Source: Smittia aterrima
Taxonomy: Eukaryota > Arthropoda > Insecta > Diptera > Chironomidae
Assembly (NCBI GenBank): GCA_033063855.1
Contig: CP093830.1
Coordinates: 14,880,854-14,944,853 of the forward strand
Direction of reading: 5' to 3'
Length of the DNA stretch: 64,000 bases
A model generated the notes under the pieces. That model was given only the letters and a program-made list of their open reading frames with translations, did no database searches and had not been told where the DNA came from. Positions 49,198 through 61,626 of this stretch are shown piece after piece; positions within the stretch are counted from its first letter, which is position 1; each line of letters begins with the position of its first letter. Both the position numbers and the translations under genes were made by a program.

Positions 49198-52100
49198 GAT
49201 CCCACTAATCTATTTATCAATGATAATAAAATAAATTCAGCGAGAATTCTCCGATATCGACTTATTCTCATGTGTCTTAATGTCGATGTAATCCATTTAA
49301 ACACAAACAATAATCGAGATATTCCAAGAATAAAGATCTGAAGAAATAAGTGAATACGTGGAAAAGTACAAAAATGGTTCAAATCCTTTTAAGATGATTC
49401 AATATAATTTAAAATTCCGTGAAATAGCAACGGTGAATCGATAAAATGCAAAATTCAGAGTAAATGGTGAAGGATAAAATGAGTTTTACAATTCAGATCA
49501 CAGTTGAAGAGAAATGTTTGGAATTTAAGTCTCAAGATTATCTACGGATGCAGTGAAAAGCGAGAGAAAGCAATAAAAAAAAGTTTCTCGAGTCGAGCTG
49601 ATGTAAGCAAGCGATTATTTTAAAGCTAAGTTGCTTAAATCACAATAAACAAGAAATCGAAATGTTTCATGTGGTGTCGTGCTCAAACCAACATATTTTT
49701 TAGACTCCATGAGAAAAAAAAAGAAAGATTCTCAAACGTTCAGCTTTTAAATGAAATAATTTTAAACATCATTTCATAAAAACGAATAGATTCAATCTAT
49801 TAAAGACTGACTTAAAATCAAGATAATGATGTAGACAAGCTTTATACAATGTTCCCTTTATCGGCACTTCGACACTTTTATATCCTCTGGGAGCGACTCA
49901 GTTAATAAAAATTAATTAGTAAAAGTTTTTTTTTTCTGGTTGTTTTGATAAACAAATGAAACTAATGAAATTTCGCTACGGCAAATTAAGAACTTCATCA
50001 TTAGCTTCAACGAAGACACAAAAACTTGAGATTGGTAAAAGTCTTAATTGAATAAAATTGATTAACCAGTTCTCTCAGGAAGACTTCATCCTTCGGGATA
50101 ATAAAATGATGAAACTTCAAGAACAGAGGCGGCACCCCAAGTGAGTTTTTAATGTCACTTAAATTAATTTAATTCGAAGCATCCACTGTTTGATAACATA
50201 ATAAACTGAAAAAAGAACATAAGCATAGTAAAAATTACGTCTTTCCTTGCACACTGAGCGCCGTGTTTGTGAACATTAAATTGAGTGACTGGGGTGCGAT
50301 GATGCGACATTTCATTGCACAACAAACTTTTTTCATTAATTCTTGTTTTTTGAGTTATAAGATTTTTTAAGCATCCCATATAAATCGGATATCTGTAAGT
50401 CATAAAAGAATTTTCAGTTGAAAGACTCAAGTACCTAGTTCGTCTCTGTTGTCAACTTTATTGCTTTTGACTGGAAATTTCATCCTTTTCTCTTTCTTTT
50501 TATAAATGTAACGCGAGAAAATGTCAGGAAAATAAACGAGTTTTGTTATTATCCTTTCCCATAAATTGATTAATGAAAGCTTACGTTGAGTATCAATAAA
50601 TTTTCATAAGCTGTTGGGGCAAAGCTTGAGGCAAAGCAGAGTAATAACGTTATATTTCCACTTCGAGGAACTACAGCGTGCAAAGACTTTGCTATATCAA
50701 GAATAGATAAAGACAGCAGTTTGAATACGAGTCGAGCTCATCGAATATTTATTTCAAATTTATTGAGACTCATTTGTCGTCTTGTTGCTATAAGTCGCAT
50801 TCATTACCGTTAATGATAACGAATAAATTTATCTAAAGAGTTCAGAACTTTTCCATTAATGTGATTAACGTTGGAGAGCTTACTTTTTACATGTTTCGTA
50901 ACTAATTGCAAGTTATCATTGAATTTTGTCAAGAGAAATGTTTAGGGCTCTCTTCGCTTTTATAGCTATGACGGTACTAAAAATATTTTCTAGCAAAAAT
51001 AGCCTTCAAACGAATAATTTATTATCAAGTGTAGCCAAAGTTTTAAAAGCGAGAAGGTTGAACTTTGATGTTTACTTTTAAACTTTGTCAAATTACCTAA
51101 AAGTTTACACGATAAGATTATTTTGAAAAGATTTCCCGTAGCTTTATGAAGAAAATTTATTCAATTTAGAGCAAATTGTGTTCTGCGCGTAATATATTCA
51201 AATTGATTTATGATCGCGTTTCCCCGCTTCATGTCTCCTAACGCTTAAGTATAACAAGGTATGGGCAGCATTGTAATGCGATAATCTTGATTTTTTATTT
51301 CTCTCACGTGTCTACGCCTCATTTTATTCCATTGAGACTGAAGAAATTTCAAGATTCCGTTTCATCGTCGATGACTCATCCTGAAATTTATTAGAAAATT
51401 GACTTAATATTTGTATTTATGTCTGCATTAAAGGACGCGAACTTCGCTTAAGCGACTAAAACTCAGAATGAAAATGATTCTATGACGCTTAAGCTTCTTG
51501 AGATAAGATTACAATGATCTGCCTCTGATATATTTCGAGTGTTTTCAGCCCAAAAATGTTTCAATTTTATGTAATGAAGTGGGAAGCAATTGTAATCAAA
51601 TTTTCTTTTCAACACAATTTGCGTCACGAAAACATGAAAAGCTTTAAAGCTTTGTGTAATCGAATCGACCGAATTTATAAATTTATCTTGAGAACGTCAT
51701 TCAAGAAAATTTTGGTTTCATTTTCAAAGTTAATTTGACCAGAAATTTTTCTCATTTTGTCGACTTCAATGCTTAAATTAAATTCTCGACCTAAACAAGC
51801 TTCCAGAGTTTTGATTAAACTTTTCTTTCTGCAGTCGTATTAAGCTCGTTTGCTTTCAATGTTTAACAGTTGTCATTATTTGTTTTTCGAGTTGTTCGAT
51901 GTTGAGACAAAAGCTTATTTCTATTTAAAATCAAACGAGTTTTGATAACATTTAAGATGAGTTTGGAAAAACTTCAGATTTTTCAACATAATTTGGGTTT
52001 CTTTCAAAGTAATTTCTAAAAAATAATAATAAATATTTATTCTATTTGTATTAAGATGTTAGTCGATCGAAGATACAATCTGTTTTCACATAAAGAAAAA

Positions 52101-53126
52101 ATGAATAAAAAGAAACAAATTCAATTTTCTGCCAATGTTTTATTCATCTATTCATCTCAAATCACAGAGGGAAACTTCAAATATCCCAAAACATTCGATA
52201 CATTTCTTCTTCGTTATTTAAGCGATAGCCTATCAATCAATGCCTAATTATACTTATTGAGCCACCAACCGAAGATAAGTTGCCATCCCACCGTTGAAAT
52301 TTTCAGCAAAATCAATTAGAAATCAGAGTAGATAATTTTGTCTGAAGATGAAATGAATCTAGAAAACAATTTCATCTCAATCCGGATGGATCTAGTTTCA
52401 TTAAATTTTCACCCAGTTACCTTGAGAACATCATTTCTTCAACATCACTTAAGGTAAAATTATCTCGAGAGCTTTCGATTTCAGTTTGTTTCGCATTTCA
52501 TATACTTAAGCTTCTGTTCTCTTCAACAACATAAAAAAATTAAGGGCTCCAAATTTTTTTTATTTTTCAAGCACTCGAATGTACGAGAGTGACAATCCTT
52601 TTGAGAATATTCGATTGGTGGCTGTTTGTTTATTTATTCTGACTTTTACGATGAACATAAACTACATTTGATCTCATGATTGACTTGCAGATTACGGCTT
52701 TACGAGCGTAACAAATGTATTCACATAGAGAAATGGGATTTCTCTTGTGACTAGAGATACGGGAAATGACAGATTAGGTTTCTGACTCTTATGAGCAGTA
52801 GGATCTTCCTCAACACAAAATATTCAAGGTATACTCAAAGATCTTCTAAGGTCCAATTTCATTCAGATTACAAATTACGAACATTACAAATCAAACAGGA
52901 GGAGGTTGAGTAGCGAATATCACATCACTTTTGATAAAGATTCTTTTTTTCTATTATTTATCTGCTTCAAGCATCCACGAATTTTGTTTCTTCATATTTA
53001 ATAAATATTATTTATCCCAAGATGGTGCACGAACAAAGCTTTATTTCATTGAATGACCATCAAGCTTAAAATATTTTCTTTCAATGACGAAACAATTTCT
53101 TTTTTCTTGATAAAAACAAAACACGA

Positions 53127-53255
53127 CTAAGGGTTGATTCGCAAATTACGTTTTTTAATCTGAGTTTCTACGTTCTTTGCTCTGAGAGGTAAATGCGGAA
53201 ATGGGCAAACATTTATGGAGTGGAAGATTTCACGTAATTTGCGAATTAAACCTAG
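53127..53255. repeat. Imperfect inverted repeat, MITE-like or hairpin
   Basis: The arm at 53127-53150 is complementary to 53233-53255, with a run of 14 exact pairs (ending in ATTACG on the left, beginning CGTAAT on the right) and further pairs with a few mismatches outward. The loop is about 82 bp, making a unit of roughly 129 bp. No clear target-site duplication is visible, so a transposon origin is unproven. Confidence 0.55.
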
Positions 53256-56200
53256 GATTTGAAAAATTTATGTTAAGTTTCCTATAAATCTCTGAACAAA
53301 CAAACATTTAGGAACTACACAGTCAGAACATCTCTTAAAGCTTCTACGCAAGACTCGTTCGTATCATTTTTACAATTTCATTTATTTTTAAACTACTTTG
53401 ACACATAAAACTTTTTTTCATCATAAAATTTTCCACATTAGTTAAGAAACTTGTTTTGCAAGCTCTTCCTTGTTGATCTCTCGAGCTGTTTAATAAGACT
53501 CAGCTTGCTTCACGATGTCATCCAAGGAAATTAAAATTCAGTCTTAATTTACATAATTTGTGCTGAACGTTTCAATCTGTTTGACAAAAGAAAGAGACAG
53601 AAATATTGAATTAAAAAAAAAAGGAGCTTTCAAATTTAACGATCCTCTAGGGAGAATTTCATGCACAAAGCTTTTCTACTCAACGAAACTCTTTAATCTC
53701 ACGTTAAAATTTCCCTTAACACATCATAAAATTTATTTTTGTTCATTGAACCTTCGATTTTTACTTCGTATTAATTTACATAAGATGATACCATCGCAAA
53801 CAGACCAGACGACGTAGTCTGTCATTTATGTAACGCAAATGTTTTTTTTTTCATTTAAATTCATAAAAATCCTTCTCTTACTCGCTCGAAAAGTTTTCAT
53901 CGCTTTTACTGACGTTTGTCGTGAAACCTTTAGCAAAACAATATCGTTCCCAACCACTTTTCTCTCCCTCCTGCTTCTCACGAATACAAAATTAAAATAT
54001 AACAACGTCAACGAAGAGACTCATATCAGTTTTCAGGTGAAGAGGAGGAGAAACAGGCGAATGTTTAAAGCTTAAATGGAATACGACAAAACCTTAGGCG
54101 TTTGACTTTACTGAGGAAAATTTGAATATGATCAGGCAAATTGATGAAATTGTCTTCCACGAAAACTAAGAAAGGGTATATCTCGACCAATTTACCAAGT
54201 TTGTTTAATGGTGCAATTGACTAAGCAATTTTCCTTCCTTCAAGCTTTCACCATTGAGCAGCAGGTGCTTCAATCTCATCACATAAAGTGTTCTCAACAA
54301 CTTTTCATTTAAAAATTCACGCGTAAATCTTGATTTCGTCGTTAGCTTCTTTACACTAATTCGAGAATTTTCCAAGTTTGCTTTTCATTATCTTGTTGTG
54401 AGAAATTTTCATCGATAAGCAAATTTGCGTAGGAAATTTCATTTGCTTCTAGCGTAAGCATATATGTTTCAATGTTTCATAAATACACATGATACCTGAA
54501 ACATCTGATGTTAATCTGGAGATGAATCATGGCAATTTCTATGATTGTGTTTACATCAGAAGTTTAATCGTTTGAGCAAGATGTTGGAAGTTGATTGATT
54601 GGACTTTAATACTCAATAATCTTCAGAGTGGAACTATTTCGTTGAGCGCTCAGCTCGAAGCTTTAATAAGTTTACTTTAAACTTTATTGATTTTCAACAT
54701 TCAATTTGAAAGCAAAGTTTGACATTCTTGAGTTCTTCTTCTTAGGATAACTCGAGTTGAACAGACGCAAAAACGTCAGAATATAAAGGAAGATTCGAGA
54801 TCAGAATTGACAGCTTAAAGCAGATTGTAAGCTTTTAAATTATGTACTGTGTGGATGTATATGTGACGGAAAGACCCGAAAAAAAAGGAATAAAATTATC
54901 TTGATGCGAATTGAAGATAACGACGACTGATGAAGCAGAAAATTTGATATTTTTCTTACCAAGCCAAACAATATCGAACAATGGCAAAGTTTTCATTTAA
55001 AAACTTTTCAGACAACTTTCAAGCTTGGGAAATTTATTGATATTCCTTTCAAGCAACTCATTTATTGTAAATTCCAAAGTTTGCGAAAGGAACTTTAAAA
55101 TACAATTTTTGAGACTCTCATAACTTGCTTTGCGCTCATTCCGGATCACTTGCGTTTTGGAAGTGCTTGAACCCTTAGCTCTGATCTGATTGCGGCTTCT
55201 ACGACAAATTGAGTGACTTGACCGAGAGTTTCAAAGTTGAATGAATTTTCCATGAAATATTTTCGAGCAACTTTATTTATGAAAGTCAAAACAAAATTGT
55301 TGTTGCATGAATTGGAATCGTCATGGATTTGCTATCAACCCTCGATTCAGATTTGTGAAAATCTTTTCAAGCGAGAAGCTTCATTGGAAATATTTGTTTG
55401 GAATATTTTGCGAAAATATTTTAATTTCATTTCACATGCTTCGTGACAAATTAAATTGCGCGTGTTAACTCATCATGCGTCGCATAAAATGTCAAACAAC
55501 GATTCATTGGAAAAATCTTAAAGTTCACAACTCGTTTCGGTGACTACTTTGATGCTGATAAGTTATGAACCAATAAATCACAATTATTAGGAAAAAAGAG
55601 ATTGGATTCGTTCCACGAGAAACTTTTTCTTTCGAGTTTGCCATCTTCACGGACATGAACTCGCTTTCTTCTTAGAAAATGTTCAATTGAGTGCGAAAAA
55701 AATCAAACGACAATTTGTTAGCTTTGATGAAAGTTCTCCCACGTTCAACCAAACGTGAATCCATTGTTCTTCGCCAGTCAGGAAAATGAACGAAGAAGAG
55801 GGAAATAAAAAATCTCCGGTAACAAATTCTTTTTCTTGGCCACTTCAGTTAGCTCGAATGTTGTAATCCTGAACGACTAACGGACGTGATAGATTTTAAT
55901 CAAAGCTCTTTTCAGGTCATGTTCGTTAATTACGTAGACTTATTTTTATTGAATCAATAGAAAGCTGTGACAGAGATTTATAGTAAAAAAACTTTTTAAG
56001 GCACACAAACCCTAAACTTAATTTACGAACAACACTTCACGCACAGATTAAGGAAATCTTAACGAGGAATCTTGAACCATAAAACTAAACGATGAAATCG
56101 AGTACTATCAAGGACAAAATAAAATAATAAAAAAAACGTCGTAGAATTGTCGATTCAGAATCGATAACATTAAAACCAATTAAGTACAAACAACGCAATA

Positions 56201-56261
56201 ATCACAGTCGAGAGGAGTTGAAGAAAAATCAATGCTAAACAAATAAAAGACTTACCATACT

Positions 56262-57990
56262 CTAACTAATTGACGTGTCCTGCGTTCGTGATGTGGATGT
56301 TCTCGACACTGAGGCGCTTGAAATCCCATCACATCCCTTAACGATCAAATTATTCTTATCAGTAGCTTGGTTTGCAAAATTAGTTGAAAGATTACCGTCA
56401 TCGTTCTTCTCTTTGTGATTCGAATCGTAATTGTTCACGTCTGTCTCGATGCTTATCAACACATTGTCGTTGTTTGGTTGAAGGAATGTCGTCTCCTGTA
56501 CTGTCTTTTCGCCTCCATTTCTTATCAAATTATCTTCATTCTTGCGACGAGTGAATGAACTAAGAAAATTCCTCGGATTCTTCAACTCGCGATGTGTCGA
56601 AATGTTAACAAACAAACACGGAAGAATGTGCTTGAATTCCTTGCGGAAGGACTCGTTCAACCAGGCTAAAGAAATTGAAAAAATATTATGATGCTGCACA
56701 ATATAAGATAAAGCTGATATACATACCGTAAAGAAATGGATTGTAAATGACAGACGACATGGCAACTAAGTGCGAAGTGAAGAACAAGAGATTATAGTAT
56801 GTGTGTTCATTCAGGTTCATATTGAAGTCTTCCAAGATGTTGATGAGATTTAAGGGTAGCCAACAAACTCCAAAAATTCCAACCATTAAAACCTATTGTG
56901 TAAGTAAAATAAACATTATGTTAAAAATATAGAAATATTGAATTATAAACATTAGTTGTATGAGAAAAAATAAAGATGAAAATTTGAAATAAGAACTTAA
57001 GTCTTGTAACCATTTTAAACATTTATTTCCCAACATAGTTTAGATATTGATTATTAGTGAAAAATAATTAATCGTGAAAACAAAATTGTATTAAATAAAA
57101 TTAATTTAAATAGAACCTTTCTAGTTTTATCTTACCAGCATTTGATTAGTCGTTGTTTTCTTTCGAAGTTTTTTCTCACAATTATTCTTTTTATTTGAGT
57201 TCTTGTTTTTCGCCAATTTCTTTTTATTCTTTTGCAACTTGCAGAAAATGCACAAGTAACACATCAGAATGATGAAGAAGGGAAGAAAGAATTGTAAAAT
57301 CGATGTCACTGTCCCAAAAAGCTTTCGAATGTCCTCCGTCGGCCATGATTCTTCGCACAACAATGTCCTCTCATGATCGATGATTCTATCAGTGATTTTC
57401 ATGTAATAACCATAGGGAAATGTCAGGAGAAATGCAAAAACCCATATCAGCAGCAAAATGAAGAGACAAGTGCAGATTTTCATTCGTGGGCGAAACGGAA
57501 ATATTATTACAAAAAATCGATCGATAGCGATAGATGTGAGCGTTAATGTCGACAAATAAACACAACAGCACTGAAGAAACGCTGCCAAATGACACAAAAA
57601 CTTTCCAAATATCCATCGCCCCAGGAAGGTATAGGTCGGAGTAAGTGTTATGCAAAAGAGGCACAGCAAAATATCTGCTAGAGCAAGATTCGTAATAAAG
57701 AAATTCGTCACCGTTTGCATTGTTCGTTGTCGCGCAACGACGAAACAAACGACAAGATTGCCGAACATTCCCAGCAGGAAGATGATGACGTACAACACCG
57801 AGAAAATGAATTGCACAATTGGCTTTTGAAACAAATCATCTTCGGGCAGGGCGAAACTTTCCGCTTCAGTTGCGTTCACGGAGAAGCTCGCATTATCTAA
57901 CGACATCTGTGTTGTAGTTGAAAGCAAATAGCCATCTCGGCCGTAATCTGTTGACATTGAAATTGTATTTAATATGGTGCCAGTCGACAT
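56262..57990 (-). CDS. NPFR: Neuropeptide F receptor (NPY-type GPCR)
   Basis: Three coding exons, 57990-57136, 56892-56727 and 56665-56262, give 474 residues. N-glycosylation sites are NAS (33) and NAT (39). TM1 is near residues 58-85; MQTVTNFFITNLALADILLC is TM2; GRWIFGKFLCH holds the disulfide Cys (133), paired with Cys212 in LCEESWP. The DRF triplet (157-159) replaces the usual DRY. IIFPFRPRMK follows, then the Lys-rich third loop KKLRKKTTTNQML, TM6 FGVCWLPLNLINI and TM7 NPFLYAWLNESFRKEFKHILPC, completed across the last intron. These match insect NPFR rather than RYamide or sNPF receptors. It sits in the plasma membrane, binds NPF and controls feeding, stress and reward behaviour, usually through Gi. 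The C-tail is Ser/Asn/Asp-rich. The start at 57990 is a choice; the frame is open to an ATG at 58101. Confidence 0.92.
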
Positions 57991-60900
57991 CGTTGAAGTG
58001 TGGCGGCGCGCTACGTGAAAACGGGAGAGATTGAGAGTCGGGGAAAGACTTTTCTCGAATATGCGAAAGAACGCTTTTTTTTCTTCCTTCTTAGGTTTCA
58101 CGAAGTCGCATTTGGGATTGTTTGCATAACCATTCGAGATAACGGTCGGAGGGTAAACGCTGTTACTCTTAATGCTTTGTGTTTGTTCTTGTCACAACGG
58201 GATCGACTAATGCATGTGCGCGATTCTGGCTTACGAAAAGCTTTAGCTTACGTCGCTAACCCACTTGTAATGATATTTTGCGGCACACGTTTGAATCACG
58301 CGCCCTGTAGACGTCGTTGTTCATAAAAATGTATTCTTTTTTTTTAAAGCTCAATATTGAAGCTATAAATTATTTTATGTCCGTTGATACCGGTCCTTTT
58401 TATTCCAGTTTTATTTATTACTTGATGATTGACTTTATTTGGGAGAACTTTCCTTTACACTTTTCTCGCGAAGTGTCATGTGAATACGAAAAGCAATTTT
58501 TTTAGATATTCAATGTTCACGTTAAACGGATCATTTTTCGCGCCGATATTTTCACCCCGAAGTGTACACACTTTTAGACTTTGTTTACTTTCTCCCTCCA
58601 CTGTTTACAAAGTCATTATTTTACTTAAATTTTTTTTTTCGTTCTATCATTTATACACAACACAAAATCTTTTATTTCCATGTGAACACTTTTCTCAATT
58701 CAATTTGTGTCTTTAGTTGAGGTGTCCTCCAATTAATTTTAATTTTATCCTGATTTGATAATGAAATTGTAGAAGCTTTTCGTCGTTGCAACGACCGATG
58801 GCTTTCGAAATAAAGTTGTTATCGATTCCTGTAATTAAATGTTCACAAAACTCAATTAATATCAATAACATCGCTTCATTAAAATAATTTTATCAAAGTC
58901 ACGCTAAGTTCAACCTCAGTTTTTTAAAGTTCGTCGAGCTTCAGAAATCAAATTATTTCACGACGAACTTGAAAACTCAAAAGAAACTGCCTTCCCATTT
59001 TCTTTCCTTTTTATCTACGTCAAAGTGGCGTTCGAAGGCTAATTTAATGCTCAATGGTCGACACGCGAAATAATGAATTCGTGGAGACAGGAAAAAGCCA
59101 ATTTATAGCGAAAATTTCGTTTTATGATCATGAAGGAACACGAAAGCGGAGTCAAATGATTTTACAGCTCAGCGCCTTTCTGGAATTTTGCATCTAGATG
59201 AGAAACTTATGACAACAACTTGAGACTGAGAAATTCTGATCACCTCACTCTCAGTAGATAAACACTTCAATATATTTCGCTTGAAACTAAGATTAAATTT
59301 TTTAATTGATTGAGAAAAAAGATTTTGTTGCTCTTCAATCAACTCAAGCACTATTCACTCAAGTGAATCAATTTACTCCTCTAGATATTATTATGATGAC
59401 GGTGAAACAAGAAAATCAATCATAATAAACTTTTAAGCGAACGGTGATGAAATATTTTCTGGTTATAACTCAACTCTAGGTTGTTGAGTAATTTTTGAAC
59501 TGAACTAATTTATTAAATTTGGTTAATAAGTCGAATCGGCTCGAGGTTTCTTTCAACTTGAAAGTTTCAAGAGTCGTCAAATTAAAATTATTTATTAGAA
59601 AACCCTTGAAGGAACAAGAGAAAAGTTTGAGAATCGTTTTTGCTTTCAGAAGAAACCTCAAGTACTCTTCTGACTATTTTCGCTTATTTATTTCTCGTTA
59701 AGTCGTAAAACCGCCGATTGAATAAACACAAAAATTTTCTTGTAGTATGGTTCGTTTTAATGAAAACTGACACTAATATTTCCAATCATTTTCTCTATGC
59801 AACATCAAACGTCTTTAATTTTTTTTTCGGCTTCAGAGATAAAAAAAAAATATTTTCTCCTCACTTGAATATTTTTTTCACAATTTACACTTTATATTTT
59901 GGTAAAAGTGCAAAGTTTAAGTGCGAAAAGCTTTGTTTGATCTACTTTATTCCTCAGATCAGCGACAACTGACGGTTATCTCGTCGCCGCACCAGAGTTA
60001 TAAGTGAAAATGTTTAACGATGGAAGTTTCTCTGTTGTTTAACGGCAAGGAAAATTGAGAGTTTTCCTTGGAAAGCTTGCTCAATTTTCTCTCTTGCAGA
60101 AAATACTTCATCAACCTGTTGCATTCATTTTGCTTGAATAAACGATAAGGCCCGGAGGAAGAGAACATTTGAGTTGTTGATTTTTCAAATGTTTTAAAAT
60201 AAAAAATATTTATTTTTAATATAATGAAGCAGCTTCATTTCGACAAAGTTTTCTTCCGATGGAAGGGTCTGAGAGAGAACATTTTTCTATATTGAAACCA
60301 GAATTTCATTTTCATTCATAATCAATCCTACAATTTTATTAACTCATTGATCGATTACACTTCGATAAGCTCATCAACAACTGCCAGTTTATGATGTGAC
60401 TGACACGGTCGGATTCAGCCACTGATAAGATTAGAGGAATAAAATTGAATTTACATTGGATTAAATCTAGTGATATACATCAGCTCGAAAAGAGCGAAAG
60501 TTTTAAATTATTTTGTGGAAATTTTTTCGATTTCAAAATGGAAAACAAACATTTGTCATTTTCCAATTACGGTTTTATCATTAAACGATCGATTATCAAC
60601 AAAGAGCCTGTTTTGTTTGTTCTATCGAAAGAAACTTCCGTAGCCCATTTCATTTATGATTTAAGCGAAGTTATTGAATTTTTTTTAAATAAATAATGAA
60701 ATTTGTTGTTCGAGAGGCCAATGGTTTGTTGCTGTGGGTGACTGGAAATTAATTAAAATAATGAGGCTACTGACGTAATTAAATTGAACGTGAACATTGT
60801 TCATGCTCAAAGACTCACATTTTAGCTCAATTACACAAGAGATGCGATGCACATCTTGCTGGAATGTAATAAAACTGATGCTAGTTGAATAATTTATTTT

Positions 60901-61442
60901 ACTAATTACTTTATTGTGTGAAATTTCTAATTAAAACAAAACTGAAATGTTTTGTTTTTTAAACGACATGAATAAATATAATAATATTTCAGGCTTGTCT
61001 TCAAATTAAAGTGCATTGAAAACATTTGAGGTGTTTCTGAGCACATCATTGAAGAAGATCGTATAAGAAAAGTTTTAAGTTAGGTAATAAGGCTAAATGT
61101 CAATCGTAATATTTTAGTTTCAAAAGTCTTTTTTTCTTACCATATCTTAAACTACAGCATGGAAAAAAACACTCAGAAATTTTAAAATTTCATTCAGTAA
61201 AAAATCTACAGAGCGACGACACTTGAAATAATTTTCATCTTTGGTGAGTCATTCTGCTTAAAAATAGTCTATCGCAATGATGAAACGATAGAAAATGACG
61301 AAAAACCTGTCTTAGTGTAAACAAAATTTTATTTTTAGAAAAGTGGGTGGTTAAAAAAATCTGGAAAAGTCTCTTCTACATTTTTGGCAATATGAATGAA
61401 AGCGTTACGATTGTTTAAGACATTTGAGGCGATTTACTACTA
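57991..61442. other. Divergent intergenic region, receptor and Hsp70
   Basis: The stretch to about 58.3 kb is less AT-rich and probably holds the receptor 5' UTR or promoter. The frame open there on the plus strand (58000-58326) runs largely antisense to the possible receptor 5' extension and has no motif. The remainder is AT-rich with poly-A/T runs and no recognised gene, tRNA or transposon. Confidence 0.4.
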
Positions 61443-61505
61443 GAATAAATCGAAATGATCGAGAAAAGCCGAGAAAATTTATCGTTTTTCTTTTTCATAT
61501 ATAAA
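61443..61505 (+). promoter_or_regulatory. Hsp70 promoter: TATA box and weak heat-shock element
   Basis: TATATAAA at 61498-61505 lies about 30 bp before a plausible start near 61530, followed by an A-rich leader of about 95 bases, as in inducible insect hsp70 genes. Upstream, GAA triplets begin at 61443, 61463 and 61473, in the 10-bp register of heat-shock elements, but intervening TTC units are absent or degenerate. The TATA call is good; the heat-shock element is weak. Confidence 0.5.
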
Positions 61506-61626
61506 CGACTTGCGTTTTCGAAAAGGTGAACATTTTAAGTGAAAACGTAAGAAAGTGAACAGCTTGAAGATTTTTGGTTTTCTGAAAAATTTAATTTGTG
61601 AAGAGTGAATTTAAACTTGTACAAGA

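Larger units (their letters stand above)
42844..56261. other. Gene-poor 13.4-kb region upstream of tailless
   Basis: Contains the tailless 5' UTR and promoter at the left end. On the minus strand a TCAGT lies at 42994-42990 with no TATA box at the proper distance, so the start site is uncertain. Elsewhere I found only short frames without motifs, a 19-bp tandem repeat near 49.15 kb and an imperfect inverted repeat near 53.1-53.3 kb. The far right holds the receptor 3' UTR. It is likely to contain tailless enhancers, by analogy only. Confidence 0.4.

Noticed and set aside
61360..61376. GAA and TTC triplets upstream of Hsp70 as a heat-shock element
   Set aside because: The spacing (10 bp between opposite orientations) is out of register for HSF binding.
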